Below are positions 47,341 to 59,982 of a DNA stretch of 64,000 nucleotides, piece after piece. Made by a program: the position numbers and the translations under genes. A model generated the notes under the pieces. The model ran no database searches. It saw nothing but the letters and a program-made list of their open reading frames with translations, and was not told where the DNA came from. Numbering within the stretch: position 1 is the stretch's first letter; every line of letters begins with the position of its first letter. This DNA comes from Vitellaria paradoxa (taxonomy: Eukaryota > Streptophyta > Magnoliopsida > Ericales > Sapotaceae). Location: positions 62,001-126,000 of the forward strand of contig CM034241.1 in NCBI GenBank assembly GCA_019916065.1, read 5' to 3'.

Positions 47341-49200
47341 GACCCTCAAATATTGTCATAGACAGAGAATTTATTATGACTAAAAGTATATTAAAGAAAG
47401 ATTTTGAATCAACCGAAAATGATCAAAAAGAGAATGGTTCTTATCAAACTTTGATGAAGGTTGCCAGAATACCAATAAGAGAAAATTTTACAAACATGTT
47501 CAAAACTATAAAATTCATTTTAGATTTTTTGATTGGTTTGAAAATTTGCTGCCAATAATTCTATAAATTATCCTTTTACCAAAGAAATAAATGTTACTCA
47601 AAAACCCCAACAATGGAATACATCAGAAGGAATTAAACAATCTACCCATCCACCTCATGAAGAAATATCTATTCAATATAGAAATTCAATCATTAAGGCT
47701 TCACCTTATAAAATGAAATCACCATCAGAGGCTGATATAACATCTAGAGATATACAAAAAATCTTAGAACAAAATACTTTACAAATCAAAACCTTAAAAC
47801 AATTAGTGATCAATTAAATAGAATTGAAATAATTTACAAGAATCAGAACCGCAGTAGGGGTCAAAATTCACACCAAAAACCTTTATTTATTCCTCATGAA
47901 ATTCCTAAGAAAATCATACTCAATTAAAGATAAAGATCTAATACAAGATATGATAATAAGATTAAAAACTACAAAATACATTGACTTTTATGGTTGCTCC
48001 TGAAACACCATCTCCATCAATAAAAGCCATCCACACATTATCACAATTATCTGACACAGAAGTTGAAGAAATATTAGAAACTTTTACTCCTCAGGATCAA
48101 ACAATAAATATGGCCAGATGGAACCATACAAACATAATACAAAATAAATAAAAAATTATTATCCAGGACCATCTTTCCCAGATCAACAATATGAAGAATT
48201 AGTTGAACCAACTCAATTTTTCAAAGGTACTGGATTCTATAAATGGATTTTAGATGGATTAACAGAATATCAAAGATTAATAATTACAAGAAATGACAAT
48301 GGTTGCAAGTGCTTATAAAATGAAAAAATAATGTTCTGATAAAGCCGTAGCAGAAATTCTTATATCCGGATTTTCTGGAAGACTCAAAACTTGGTGGGAT
48401 AAATATCTTACTGAATCAGAAAAAGATAATATATTAAATGCTATCAAAACTGATGAATTTAATGAACCTATAAAGTTGAAGATGAAGATGATAATCCAAC
48501 AATAATAGAAGATGCTGGTTAACACCCTAATATTTTCTATTGTCAAATATTTTATAGGAAACACATCAAAATGAAGAAAGATCGTCCATAATCTTAACAA
48601 ACTTAAAATGTCCAAAACTTCAAGACTCACTGGTATGAAGAAACATTTTTAACAAAACTTGGAATGAGAGATGATTAGCGTCTCCGTTCTGGAAAGAAAA
48701 ATTTATTGATGGATTACCAAGATTATTGCTGAAAAAGTAAAAACTAGATTAAGAGAACAAAATGAATGTATAATACCTTATGAACATTTAACATTTCCAG
48801 ATATATCAGACACTATAAAAGACATAGCATTTGAAATTTGTACTAATTTCCAATTAAACCAAAGATTACAAAGAGAATTAACACAATCACATAAAGAGTT
48901 AGGCACATTTTGTGAACAATTTGGATTAGCCAAGCAAAACTTACCTCCATCAAGAAACATAAAAAACACAAAAAGCTAATATCGAAACCTTATTATAAAA
49001 AGAAAAGACAACCTAGTCAAGATAATTTTTACAAAAAACCCTACAAAAATAGACCAAATCAATCCCAATACAAGAAAAAATCGAAAAAAAATCTATTAAC
49101 AATCAGAAAATACCCCCAACATGTATAAATGTGGAAAAATAGGACATTATAAAAATAATTATCCATTTAAAAGGTAAAATAAACTCTTTAGATATGATGA
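47341..49200 (+). pseudogene. caulimovirid coat protein relic with zinc-knuckle remnant
   Basis: Fragments in several frames: REFIMTKSILKKDFES (47370), the WNTSEG and KSPSEADITSRD region (about 47610-47760), FSGRLKTWWDKYLTE (about 48370) and SHKELGTFCEQFGL (about 48890). These are followed by a Lys/Arg-rich tail and a degraded CCHC box at 49121-49165, which retains KCGKIGH but has lost its first and last Cys. The order is that of a coat protein whose C-terminus binds RNA. Many stops. Confidence 0.7.
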
Positions 49201-49228
49201 ACACCTCAAAAAACAATTAGAAATATTA

Positions 49229-49750
49229 ATGTTAAATAATTCTGAATCAGAATATGAAAAATCAAATTCTCAAGATGACTTTGAAATAGATAATATCACA
49301 TCATCAACTGAATCTAATACAGACATATCTGATGATTCATCTAGTAGCAAAATTATCAAGCAAAACTGTCATTGTAATGTTATTACCAGAGAACAAGAAT
49401 TAATTATGGAAATGATTGAAGATATAGAAGACCCTCAGCTGAAAAGAAATTATTTATTAAAACTAAAAGAAAACCTTCAACAAACTAAAAGAATAAAGAA
49501 AAGGTTGTAGAAAATTGTTATGATCTAGATTCAATATTAAAAAGGCTAAACAACCTCAGAAATCACAAAAAATTCCAATAGAAGACATTAAACTGAAATA
49601 AAAGAAATCAAGAAAGAGATTAGAACTAATAAAACATGAATTAGGACTATCAAAATCAGAGATTCAAGAATTGACAAGACAAGTATTAATTCTAAAAAAT
49701 CAACATAAGGATACTATAGCCTCAACCTCCGATCAAGAAACCTTGTTAAC
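49229..49750 (+). pseudogene. acidic region after the coat protein, caulimovirid
   Basis: An intact frame (49229-49510) is rich in Ser, Asp and Glu (STESNTDISDDSSSSK) and continues QELIMEMIEDIEDPQLKRNYLLKLKENL, a likely coiled coil. A frame change near 49510 leads to the segment ending at the Athila insertion point. Confidence 0.6.
49746..49750 (+). repeat. target-site duplication, left copy (TTAAC)
   Basis: TTAAC immediately before the 5' LTR. The identical pentamer follows the 3' LTR at 63210-63214. Five bases is the usual length for gypsy integrases. Confidence 0.9.
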
Positions 49751-51261
49751 TAATTGGACATCAATTGTACCATATTTATATATTCAAATTACACTTGCAC
49801 ACATAATAAAAGATATAAAATCTATGTTTTGTGCAGATTCCATCTCCATATCTCCAAAGTGGAATATGTGTTGATTTCCATCACAAAAACAAGAATTAAG
49901 CTACATTGAGGATGTTGAGAAGAAAGCATGCTGCACAGCACATCAAGGATTGAAGCTATTTCAGAAGAAGAAGAAAATTCAGTTGAAATCAATGCAAAGA
50001 GACAGAATCACTATTCTGGAAATTTCTGCAGCAGAGGATCATATTCAAATATGGTTTTACTGTATTCGAATATAAGCTTCTTCACAGCAATGAATTCCAT
50101 GTGACCCCACTTCTCCATGTGATGTAACCTGCAATCCAGGGAGGGAAAATCAGTAAAAAAAATATAGGAGAAAGAAGGAGCCATCATGAGGACTACATTC
50201 GGTTATGAGGAGAGAAAAAGAGGAGAGAGAAGAGAGAGAAGTAGGGAGAGACACACACGGAGAAAGAGAGAACATTCGGGGGGAAATTCAGTTTTTGTAG
50301 AGAGAGTTTTGGAGAGAAATTCATTGAGAGTTCATAGTTTTACATTTGAATTTCAATTCGGCATTGGAGTTTTTGAGATTTACATTTTGAATTCATTTCA
50401 ATTTCTGTAATCAGATTTTCAGTTCTAAATCCATTAAACTTTCATTTTTAGATTGAAATGTCTTCAATTCAGATTTCCATTTCTGTTTTCTTCTTTTTAA
50501 CATGCTCGGCTAAGTCTTCTTGGGCCAAGGCAAGGGTAATGCCCTTCCAATGAATCTCAAGTGGCCGAACTTCATGAATTTACTTGAGCTCTTATGGTTA
50601 TCAAGTCAATTTGCAGCTGGGTGTCTTAGAACTCATTGATTCAAGACCCGATTAACCCAACTTTGTATATCCTATTGATGAGTTCATAGGTGTTGCTTAA
50701 CTTAGAACTCTCATGACATTGTTGTATGTGGGTTGCTAGAATTAGAACTCCTATTGTCCTTAAAATAGGTTATGCACATTGAGTGTTTAATCCATGGTTT
50801 GTTTCAATTGAAATTAATTTTCTCAAAAATCAGTACAAATTGATTTGGTAATTTATAAACTTTTGGCACTTGAAATTCATTCGGATTGGTATTAAACTTG
50901 CCTTGCTCAACCTTTTTTTTATCACTTAATCTTTTAGTTTAAATTCACTTTGCTTTTGGAAAACTAGTTTCAAAAACCATCAACCAACCAAATCAGATTT
51001 TAATTTTCTGTTTCATATTTTTTTGTGAGTTGTGTTTTGCCAAATTAATCTCTATTAGAGTCATTCACTTCATTACTCCCTAGATCCCTGTGGAAATTAC
51101 CTGGGACTTACCAGTTATTTGTGCTTCAACCACACCTTGCACTTGGGGGAGAACTTGTCTTGATTTACCTCACTTAACATTTTTTTCTTAAAATTTGAAT
51201 TGACAATCTGAATTTTCATCTGAGCTTTATATGGAGTGAGGTAATTAAGTAAGAACAAGCA
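49751..51261 (+). repeat. 5' LTR of the Athila element
   Basis: Starts TAATTGGACATC (TG mutated to TA; the 3' LTR has TGATTGG) and ends AACAAGCA. It contains a GA-rich tract near 50220-50270 and one copy of ATTCGAAT plus a mutated one. It is 13 bases shorter than its partner, mostly through single-base differences. The open frame at 50186 is a translation of the GA tract. Confidence 0.95.
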
Positions 51262-51268
51262 CAATTTT

Positions 51269-51286
51269 TGGCGCTGTTGCCGGGGA
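51269..51286 (+). promoter_or_regulatory. primer-binding site, tRNA-Asp type
   Basis: TGGCGCTGTTGCCGGGGA, seven bases after the LTR, matches the 3' end of plant tRNA-Asp with one change. Confidence 0.9.
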
Positions 51287-51734
51287 TCTTTGAGAAGCAA
51301 TGGTGTTTTGAGTTTTTGGAGCATTAACTGGCAGTACATCTCACCACCATTTTCAACAACAGAGCTACTTAACTTGTTGGGTAACTTTGTTTCATCTCTA
51401 TTTCTATTTCTTTTATAGTCTTGGTTGTTAGTTTAGTTTTAGAACTGTTTGAATCTGAATCCTGAATTTCTTATTTGAAACTGTTTCATCTGATATTCGA
51501 ATACTGCTGCATTTCGCTGCTGTGAGCTGTAGTTGCAATTCTCTGTGAATCAGTAGATGAAATTGTGAAGTTAGAAGTTTAGATTGGAGTTTTGTTTCAG
51601 TTTGAATTTCTGTTTATGCTTTAAGGTCTTGTAAATTTGTTGGAAACAGATCTGAATTGCATTCTCCATCTTCTCTTGCTGAATTGATTGAATTTGCTGC
51701 ATCACATTCACAATCTGAATTTTCTGTTGCACAT

Positions 51735-53409
51735 ATGGATCCACCACCACCTGTTCTGCCGGAAGGAAGTGTTCAAGGAGAGAATGACCAAATGGATCAA
51801 AACATCCTTAGACCTCTCCGGGAATATCTTATCCAGCTAGACAAACCACTCCATCTTGCATTGTTCTTCCAAATGGACATCAGAATTTTTATCTTAAACC
51901 TGGAACAATTCAGCTTTTACCAACTTTTCATGGCATGGACTCAGAAAATCCTTACATGCATATGAAAGAATTTGAAGATGTTTGTGGAACTTGCATGGAT
52001 AGGAATGTTAATGAGGACATGGTTAGGCTTAAATTATTTCCATTTTCATTGAAAGACAAGGTAAAAATGTGGTTGAATTCACTTGAGCTTAGATCAATAG
52101 GTACTTGGAGAGACATGCAAACAAAATTTTTGAAGAAGTATTTTCCTGCAAATAGAACTGTAATTCTTCAACAGCAAATAATGAATTTTGTGTGTAAATC
52201 CAATGAAACATTTGCTCAAGCATGGGAAAGATTCAAGAAATTATTGCAAGCATGTCCACATCATGGTTTTGAATCTTGGAGAATTGTTAATTTTTTCCAT
52301 AATGCATTAACTCCAAATCTGAAAATGTTGGTTGCCACCATGTGTAATGGTGAATTTTATGACAAAACTGCTAAGAGGCTTTACATTTCTTTGATGCTTT
52401 AGCTGAAAACACTAAACAGTGGGAGGTAGTCTCCCCATCTTGTTCTGAATTTTCTGACAGATCAAATGATAGAGGAAAGTTCCATCTCAATGAGGCAGAT
52501 GATGTTGGAGCTAGGTTGGCTGCATTGTCAAGAAAGATTGAATTGATGGAGCAAAAGAAGCAAACATTGAAGGAGAGTGAAGTGAAGTGTGTGATGTGTG
52601 AAACCGCAGACCACAGGACTGACGATTGCCCAACACTTCCAGCTTTTAAGGAAGTTCTCTATGGTCAAGCAAATCCCACACAAGCTGCAAGACCCTTCAA
52701 TCAAAATCAGGGGATGAACACATATTCACAAGGCCATAGTCCATATTCGAATAACTACAACCCTGGCTACAGAAATCATCCAAACCTTTCTTGGAAAGCA
52801 GAAGCACAGAACCAACAATACCAACCTCAACAAACTGTGCAACCCCAACCATTTCCTTCTCAGCCTTTTCAACCTCAGCAGAACACAAATTTTTATCAGC
52901 CACCTCACAAAAGATCTTTGGAAGACACCTTGCAACAATTTATGCAAGGGCAGATTGGAACCAACAATCAAAATTCCAAGTTTCAAGAGCAGACAAACAG
53001 GGCCATGGAAGACATCCGAAGTCAATTGTCAAAGCTAACTCAAGCTTTAACCATCAGAGAATCAGGAAAGCTTCCATCTCAGCCAAGACCAAATCCTACA
53101 AGCCAAGTTCATTTCAGTGAATCATCTTTATCTGCTGCAAATGAAAATCTGGAGCATGTACAAGCTGTTTCAACATTGAGAAGTGAAAAGCAAATTGTCA
53201 AGCCAGATTACAAACCACCTGCTGAAGAAATTGAGGAAGAAAATGAGCAAGAAATAATGAAAATGAAGAGGAAATGCAGCTTGAAACAGAAACTGGACAG
53301 CAGAACAGAAAGTGAACAGAAACAGCAATTTAGCACTTCTGAGAAAGAAATCATGTTTCAGAATGAAGAGCAGGAATTGAAGCAAAATGAAAGACTAATT
53401 GGGGACTAG
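51735..53409 (+). pseudogene. Athila gag, frameshifted
   Basis: The likely start is ATG 51735 (MDPPPPVLPEG). The frame shifts near 51830 and continues HMKEFEDVCGTC, LKLFPFSLKDKVKMWL, FLKKYFPANRT, FAQAWERFKKLLQACPHHG and NFFHNAL, the gag core of this group. It shifts again near 52380. A zinc knuckle, CVMCETADHRTDDC (exact CX2CX4HX4C spacing), follows, then a Gln/Pro-rich region and NPGYRNHPNLSW. The end lies at TAG 53407, where the frame changes again into a Ser/Gln/Lys-rich stretch (53399-53662). Structural protein that packages the element RNA. As written it cannot be made whole. Confidence 0.9.
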
Positions 53410-54557
53410 CAAGTTGGACAGCAGAAAACTTGAGGAAAAGCAGAATCTCAGCCAAGAAAGGCAGAAAATTCTGATGCAGCCGAAGGAATATTCGAATACC
53501 AGCAAGCAACATTCGAATAGCAGTAAGCAGCAAATCAGAATCCAGAGAACAGAGCAGGTAGATTCTGAAAATAAAGAGGAAATTTCTGACAATAAGAAAA
53601 AATTTCTGAGGAAAATCAGTTTGAAAAGAGTGAAAAAGATTTTGAAAATAAAGAGATTTTGAATAAAATCAAGTTGGACAAATCTGAATTTTTTCCAAAA
53701 CTTCCATTTCCACAAAGATTGAACAAAGCCAAGAAAGAGAATTTGAATTCTGACATTTATGAATTGTTCAAACAAGTCAGAATCAATATTCCCTTACTTG
53801 ATGCAATTAAACAAAATCCATCCTATGAAAAATTTTTGAAAGATTTGTGTACTGTTAAGAGGAAAATGAATGTGAAAGAAAGAGCATTTTTGACTGAACA
53901 AGTGAGCTCCATATTGCAATTTAAAACTCCTCCCAAATATAAAGATCCAGGTTGCCCCACCATAGCTTGCTTAATTGGGAATCAAAGGGTAGATCAAGCT
54001 TTGCTAGATTTAGGTGCAAGTGTCAACCTCTTACCATTCACTGTTTACAAACAGCTGGGGTTGGGAGAACTTAGACCTACTAGGGTGACACAACAACTTG
54101 CTGATAGGTCAGTTAAAGTCCCTAGGGGTGTGGTTGAGGATGTCTTGATTCAAGTGGATCATTTTACTTTCCGGTGGACTTTATAGTGCTAGACACTCAG
54201 CCCATTCAAGGAAACCAACCAGCTGTACCTGTTATCCTAGGAAGACCATTTTTGGCCACCTCAAATGCCTTGATCAATTGTAGAACCGGAGTTATCAAGT
54301 TCTCCTTTGGAAACATGACAATTGAGAAAAACATCTTCAAGGTGACCAAACAGCCGAGTGATTATGAGGAGGTAGAGGAAGTTGATTGGATTCAAACAAC
54401 CACTCAAGATCACTTTGATAGAGAGTATTTTGATGACCCTTTGGAGAAAGCCTTAGTGAATAATGAGCAAGTAGATTTCCTAGCTGATTGTGACTTGGAG
54501 AATTGTGGGGGAGGAGAATTGGAGGAAATGAAAAATTCAATGCTATTGGTGAATTAG
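53410..54557 (+). pseudogene. Athila spacer and aspartic protease
   Basis: A charged, Lys/Gln-rich spacer leads to FPKLPFPQRLNKAKK, FKQVRINIPLLDAIKQNPSYEKFLKDLCTVKRK and the protease motif LLDLGASVNLLP (DLG as in other Athila copies). A frameshift near 54175 joins VPVILGRPFLATSNALINC, the second conserved protease segment. A nonsense codon lies at 54555 before the RT. Confidence 0.85.
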
Positions 54558-55770
54558 TGGAGACCATCTGTTGAGTCTTTAGAGCTGCCCATAGTCAAGC
54601 CTCTGTCATTTTTGGACCAGCCACCAAAACCTGAGAGAAAACCCTTGCCAAGTGACTTGAAGTATGTATTTTTGGGTGAGGGAGAGTCCTATCCAGCTGT
54701 GATTTCATCTCAGCTGAGTTTGGACCAAGAAAATAGACTTGTGGAAGTCTTGAGGAAGCATAGAGGAGCTTTGGGCTGCACTATAGCAGATCTGCAGGGA
54801 ATAAGTCCATTGATTTGCACTCATAGAATATTTTTGGAGGATGAGGCCAAGCCTATCAGGCAAATGCAAAGGAGACTCAACCCCAACATGAAAGAGGTTG
54901 TTAGAGGAGATGTAATCAAGCTTTTGGATGCTGGAATTATCTACCCCATCTCAGATTCTAAGTGGGTGAGTCCAACTCAGGTAGTGCCTAAGAAATCTGG
55001 AGTGACTGTGATTAAGAATAAAAAAGAGGAATTAGTTCCAATGCGCATCCAAACAGGATGGCGCATGTGCATAGATTATAGAAAGTTAAATGCAGTCACA
55101 AGGAAAGATCACTTCCCTCTTCCATTCCTAGATCAGGTATTGGAAAGAGTGGCAGGGCATGCATTTTACTGTTTCTTGGATGGTTACTCTGGGTATAATC
55201 AGATTGAGATTGCATTGGAGGATCAGGAAAAGACCACATTCACTTGCCCATTTGGCACATTTGCATATAGGCGTATGCCTTTTGGTCTTTGCAATGCTCC
55301 TGCAACATTTCAGAGATGTATGATGAGTCTGTTTAGTGATTTTGTAGAGAGATTCCTTGAAGTTTTTATGGATGACTTTTCAGTATATGGCAGTGACTTT
55401 GATACATGTTTGGGAAATTTAGAAAAGGTTTTGATTAGATGTGAGGAGAAAAACTTGGTTTTGAACTGGAAAAAATGCCATTTTATGGTAACTCATGGAA
55501 TTGTCCTCGGCCACATAGTGTCTTCTAGGGGGATAGAAGTAGACAAAGCCAAAGTGGAAATTATTCAAAAACTTCCTACCCCTAGATGTGTTAAGGATAT
55601 CAGATCATTTCATGGCCATGCTGGGTTTTATAGAAGGTTCATTGCATCATTCAGTGCCATTGCTAGACCTTTGTGCAACCTTCTATCCCAGGATGTTCCC
55701 TTTGATTGGACACCAGAGTGTCAGGCCTCATTTGATAGACTTAAGAGTTTGCTCACCTCAGCTCCGTTCC
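54558..55770 (+). pseudogene. Athila reverse transcriptase
   Basis: An open frame of about 400 codons holds all the family landmarks: LGCTIADLQGISPLICTHRI, DAGIIYPISDSKWVSP, QVVPKKSGVTVI, WRMCIDYRKLN, DHFPLPFLDQVLERVAG and the active site VFMDDFSVYG with MDD at 55368-55376. It then has HGIVLGHIVSSRGIEVDKAK and the RT connection GHAGFYRRFIA. This is the best-preserved domain of the element. The frame breaks at about 55765, just before RNase H. Converts element RNA to DNA in virus-like particles. Confidence 0.92.
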
Positions 55771-56480
55771 CATTATGCAGCCACCAGACTGGACTTTACC
55801 ATTTGAAATCATGTGTGATGCTAGTGATTGTGCCATTGGTGCAGTGCTAGGACAAAGGAGGGATAGGAGGCCACATGTATTGTACTATGCTAGCAAAACC
55901 CTTAGTGAAGCACAAAGGAATTACACTACTACTAAGAAGGAGTTGCTAGCAGTAGTATATGCCTTGGACAAGTTCAGATCATACTTGGTAGGTTCCCATG
56001 TCATAATATACACTGACCATGCTGCTTTGAAGTATCTCTTGACCAAACCCGATGCTAAGCCTAGACTCATTAGGTGGATTCTTTTGCTGCAAGAATTTGA
56101 TTTAGAGATTAAAGATAAGAAGGGAGTTGAAAATGTAGTTGCTGACCATCTTTCTAGACTCCCACATCAGGACTTAGCATCTTTTGATTCTCCCATCAAT
56201 GAGACATTCCCTGATGAGCAGTTGTTCCACATAGACTCTTCTGAGGTACCTTGGTTTGCAGATATAGCCAACTACCTAGCTTCAGGTATTGTGCCTTCTC
56301 ATTGGACCATGTTAGATAAGAAAAAGTTTTTCAGGAATGTGAGGCACTTTTTCTGAGATGATCCATATCTGTTTAAGTATTGCTCAGATCAGGTCATAAG
56401 GAGATGCATACCCGAGAGTGAAGCCCAGAGTGTCATTAGTTTTTGTCATACTCTTGCATGTGGAGGTCATTTTTAGCTAG
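55771..56480 (+). pseudogene. Athila RNase H and start of integrase
   Basis: In its own frame: [62 protein letters not shown] and VADHLSRL. A nonsense codon follows at 56354 and the zinc-finger His pair region [13 protein letters not shown] frameshift at about 56475 leads into the integrase core. Confidence 0.9.
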
Positions 56481-57545
56481 GAAGACAGTGGCAAAGATTT
56501 TACAGAGTGGATTGTTTTGGCCTACCATGTTTAGGGATGTGCATACCTTTTGTGTTGCTTGTGATAGGTGTCAAAGGCTTGGTAAGATCACTAGGAGAAA
56601 CATGATGCCACTTCACTCCATTTATGTGCTTGATATCTTTGATTGTTGGGGTATGGATTTTATGGGACCATTTGTGAATTCATTTGGCAATGAGTATATC
56701 TTAGTGGCAGTGGATTATGTTTCAAAGTGGGCAGAAGCCATACCAACTAGGACCAATGACCACAAGGTAGTGATAAAATTTTTGAAGGAAAATGTGTTTT
56801 CAAGATTTGGAATGCCAAAGGCCATGATAAGTGATAGGGGAACACATTTTTGCAATAGACATGTTGGTCTTTTGATGAAGAAGTATGGGGTGTTACACAA
56901 GGTTGGAACATCTTACCACCCCCAAACAAGTGGACAAGCTGAATTAGCTAATAGGGAAATCAAAAGAATCATTGAAAAACAGTGAACCCCATAAGAAAAG
57001 ATTGGTCTTTGAAATTGGTGGATGCACTGTGGGCTTATAGGACTGCATACAAGACTATCCTAGGCATGTCTCCTTATAGGTTAGTGTATGGAAAAGCTTG
57101 TCATCTTCCTGTGGAACTTGAACACAAGGCCTTTTGGGCAGTGAGACATTTTAATGAGAGCATCACTGAATCTGGTTTTCAAATAAAATTGCAACTAAAT
57201 GAGCTTGAGGAGATTAGGAATGATGCATATGAGAATGCTAAGATCACCAAGGATAGAGTGAAGAAATGACATGATACACATATCCTCAAAAGAGAGTTGT
57301 TTGTGGGTCAAAAGGTTTTGTTGTATGACTCAAGGTTACCCTTGTTTCCCGGGAAGTTGAAGTCAAGATGGAGTGGTCCATATGTGATTCAGAACATCAT
57401 TGAGTTTGGGGCTGTTGACATTCAAAATCCAACCTCCAAGAATATTTTTCGAGTGAATGGACAGATATTGAAAGAGTATCATGAGAATTTTGTTGCTGAA
57501 GTAGAGAGTTGGGATCTCGAAGATCCCCAAATTCTGTTTGAATGA
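56481..57545 (+). pseudogene. Athila integrase
   Basis: [16 protein letters not shown] and [12 protein letters not shown] (zinc finger CC), catalytic D in [10 protein letters not shown] in [11 protein letters not shown] in [12 protein letters not shown] one-base loss at about 56980 interrupts the conserved segment after IIEK. Then [26 protein letters not shown], a TGA at 57267 where the family has Trp, and the C-terminal part FVGQKVLLYDSRL, FPGKLKSRWSGPY ending at 57545. No chromodomain, as expected outside the chromovirus group. Confidence 0.9.
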
Positions 57546-58602
57546 AGAAAGGATTCTGACTTTGTATCATAATAGTGTAGGTTCTGTTATGCTTTTGATT
57601 TTCTGTTTTCTTTTGTTTTTGTAAAAAAAAATTGTATATGGTTATTGCTAACCTTCAGTTTTCAGCTCCAAGTAGTACTCAACTGAGGAAGTGAAGAATC
57701 TGCTTGATGAAAAGAATCCATTCAAATCTGATGTGATCAGTTGTAATTGCAACTGCAGCTGTGATCATGCAGTAGCTGGACTAAATGCCTTGCCACTGCT
57801 GAAATGTGAGCTTGGAACAAGTTGGTGGGGAATTGGTCACAGCAGCTGACTATCAACTTTCATTTCTTGGTAATAAGTTGAATTTTCATTCACAATCTTC
57901 AGGTATGTTACTTCCCCAACCTTTCTTTAATTTGCTGGTTTAATACATTGAGGACAATGCATGATTTTAGTTGGGGGGGACACAATCTGAGTTTGTGGAT
58001 GTGAATAGTATTTTTACTGAAATTTGTTGAATTGAGTGATTGGATATGATCAGAAAGTTTTGAATATGATTTGGAATTGTTTGAATTGAATTAAGATCAT
58101 GTTTATGTTAGTTTGAGTTTGCATATGTTGAAAATTTGAAAAAAAAAAATTTGAAAATTTGGAAAAATTGCAAAACTTCTTGAATTAGTTGTCTTTTGAA
58201 ATAATTTTCGAATCCTAGCTGTTGGCAAAACTTAATTTGAGTATTCTTAAGAAATGGGGGAAGAATTTCTGGTTTTCTGGACACTGAAATTGCAAATTGC
58301 TGATAACCTGTATTCGAATATGGGTCTGGGTATTCGAATATGATGTCGGTTTTAAATCCTGTATATACCCGTGAGTGGCCCCATTCAAGTTCATGTTCTA
58401 TTCGAATACGAGCCCTGGTGCCCACAACCCTGAAACCTTCACCATTCCACATCTTCTTCCAGTCTTTTACTTTTAGATTATCTGAGTGTGATTTTGAGTT
58501 GACATTGAAAGGAAGATTCAGATACAGAGCTGCGATTGAAGAAGCTAGGGTTTACAGCTTTGGAAAATTTCTGATAAAGGGTGGAGAATCAATTGAAGCA
58601 AG
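57546..58602 (+). other. non-coding region between pol and the env-position ORF
   Basis: Contains a G-rich polypurine-like tract (TTGGGGGGGA at 57971-57980) after CATTGAGGACAATG, of the type seen before the real 3' tract, and three ATTCGAAT palindromes (58312, 58332, 58400). No gene seen. Confidence 0.6.
57971..57980 (+). promoter_or_regulatory. internal polypurine-tract-like sequence
   Basis: TTGGGGGGGA in the context TTTTAGTTGGGGGGG resembles the 3' tract GTAGTTGGGGGGTG at 61672-61685. It may be a central primer tract or a relic of element evolution. Confidence 0.5.
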
Positions 58603-59982
58603 ATGCCACCAAAGAGGATGAAGAAGATGGCTTACAAAGGTAAGGCTAAAAGAAGGAGCATGAGGATTTTGAGCCAACATGGTAAAGGTTCTTCATTTGT
58701 TGTTCAGGAACCCATAACATATGAATTGTCATCTTCTAAATCAGACCGTAGGTCCTCCTCTAGAACAGAATCATTCTATTCTGTAGGTAATGAGAGTTTG
58801 AGTGAGAGACATGATGATCATGTCCTAATGTTGAAAAGGAAAACTCTATTGGAGTTCCTGAGAATGTGCCTACTAAGGAACACACTACTGCTCCTGAGCA
58901 TGAGGTCCACACCTCTGAAAATGTTCCTGAGGATGAACCTGAAGCACAATCTGACCATGATCTTTTTGATGAGGATTCTTTTGATAACTTGAGGTTTTCC
59001 AACAAAGCCTCAGAGCTGAAATATGATGAGAATTACAGCAAGAGAGCTTGTGTTGAGTGAAAGAGGAATTAAATTGGAGGATTACAATGAACCACCCTAT
59101 GAATTGTTAGAATTATTTGAGCAAAGGGGCTGGGCACATTGGGTTACAACCAGTAGGAGGGCTATGGTACCATATGTGAGAGAGTTTTACTCAAATGCTG
59201 AATTGGGTATGGTTCATGGGAGACCTGAGATAAACTCTAAGGTTAGAGGGAAGAAAATTAGTTTGAATCTTGAGAAGATCTCTTTCATAGGTCACTTGCC
59301 TGTTGAAAGAATACCCGAATCCACACCTGAACAAAAAGCACAATGGGAGAAGCAATTGCATAAGGACAATTTGGCTAGACTCTTCACAGCCAACCCTCAA
59401 GCTCAATGGACCACTGCTAGGATGTCCAAGTCAGGAATTACTCCCAAAAGTAATGTCCTTCACATGCTAGTCTGTTCTTTATTTCTGCCTCATGCTTACA
59501 AGTCAACCATCACTCTAGAGCAAGCCATGATTATGGGAAAGTTGTTGTTAGGCATTCCCATGGATTTACCTTACCACATCTGGTTGGTTATTTCTCATGT
59601 GGTGGAGAAATCAGAATCCACTGCTGGGCTGCCTTTTGGAGGTTTAATTACAGAGATAATTCAGCACTTTTTGGGAATAGAGGAAGAGGTAGGAATGGCC
59701 ATTGTGAAAGCTGCTCCTTTGATAGACAAGATATCTATGAATCGAAGTCGAGGACAATTGAAGAAGGCTGCTCCACCTGCAGTTGAGAACAACCAGCAGC
59801 AGCCAGCAGAGGAGGAGGCAACTGAAGCAGCTCCCATGAGCACAAAGGAGAAATTGAAGTTAATCCAGCAAAATCAAGAAGTACTGATGAGGGAAGTTAG
59901 TGAGCTGAGACAGGGACAGCAAAAGCTTATTCGAATGGTGGAGAGCATATTCGAATTGAGTCAAGAAGGAAGAAATTCTTAA
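58603..59982 (+). pseudogene. env-position ORF of the Athila element (putative plant transposon protein type)
   Basis: ATG 58603 (MPPKRMKKMAYKGKAKRR) opens a basic N-terminus. One frame change at about 58840 and the opposite one at about 59038 separate an acidic middle (TSENVPEDEPEAQSDHDLF) from a well-preserved C-terminal half of some 310 codons (ERGIKLEDYNEPPYELLELF, HGRPEINSKVRGK, TARMSKSGITPKSNVLHMLV, LGIPMDLPYHIW). That half recalls the domain annotated in Pfam as putative plant transposon protein, as far as I can judge without a search. The end has a coiled coil (KLKLIQQNQEVLMREVSELRQGQQKL). No signal peptide or membrane segment is visible, so an envelope role is not supported. Function unknown. 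Confidence 0.75.

Larger units (their letters stand above)
46180..49750 (+). mobile_element. endogenous caulimovirid (pararetrovirus), left part
   Basis: Decayed relics of movement protein, coat protein with a CCHC box, and a following acidic region, in the order of a caulimovirid polyprotein. Every domain is broken by frameshifts or stops. It continues after the Athila element at 63215. The target duplication TTAAC (49746-49750 and 63210-63214) and a frame that is continuous across the insertion point show that it was one element before the insertion. Genus is not certain; arrangement suits a petuvirus- or florendovirus-like group. Confidence 0.85.

Noticed and set aside
50186..50410. Arg/Glu-rich frame in the Athila LTR as a possible regulatory protein
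   Set aside because: GA-rich tract inside the LTR; differs by indels in the other LTR.
52697..53775. Several minus-strand open frames opposite Athila gag
   Set aside because: Antisense shadows of Gln/Lys-rich coding sequence.
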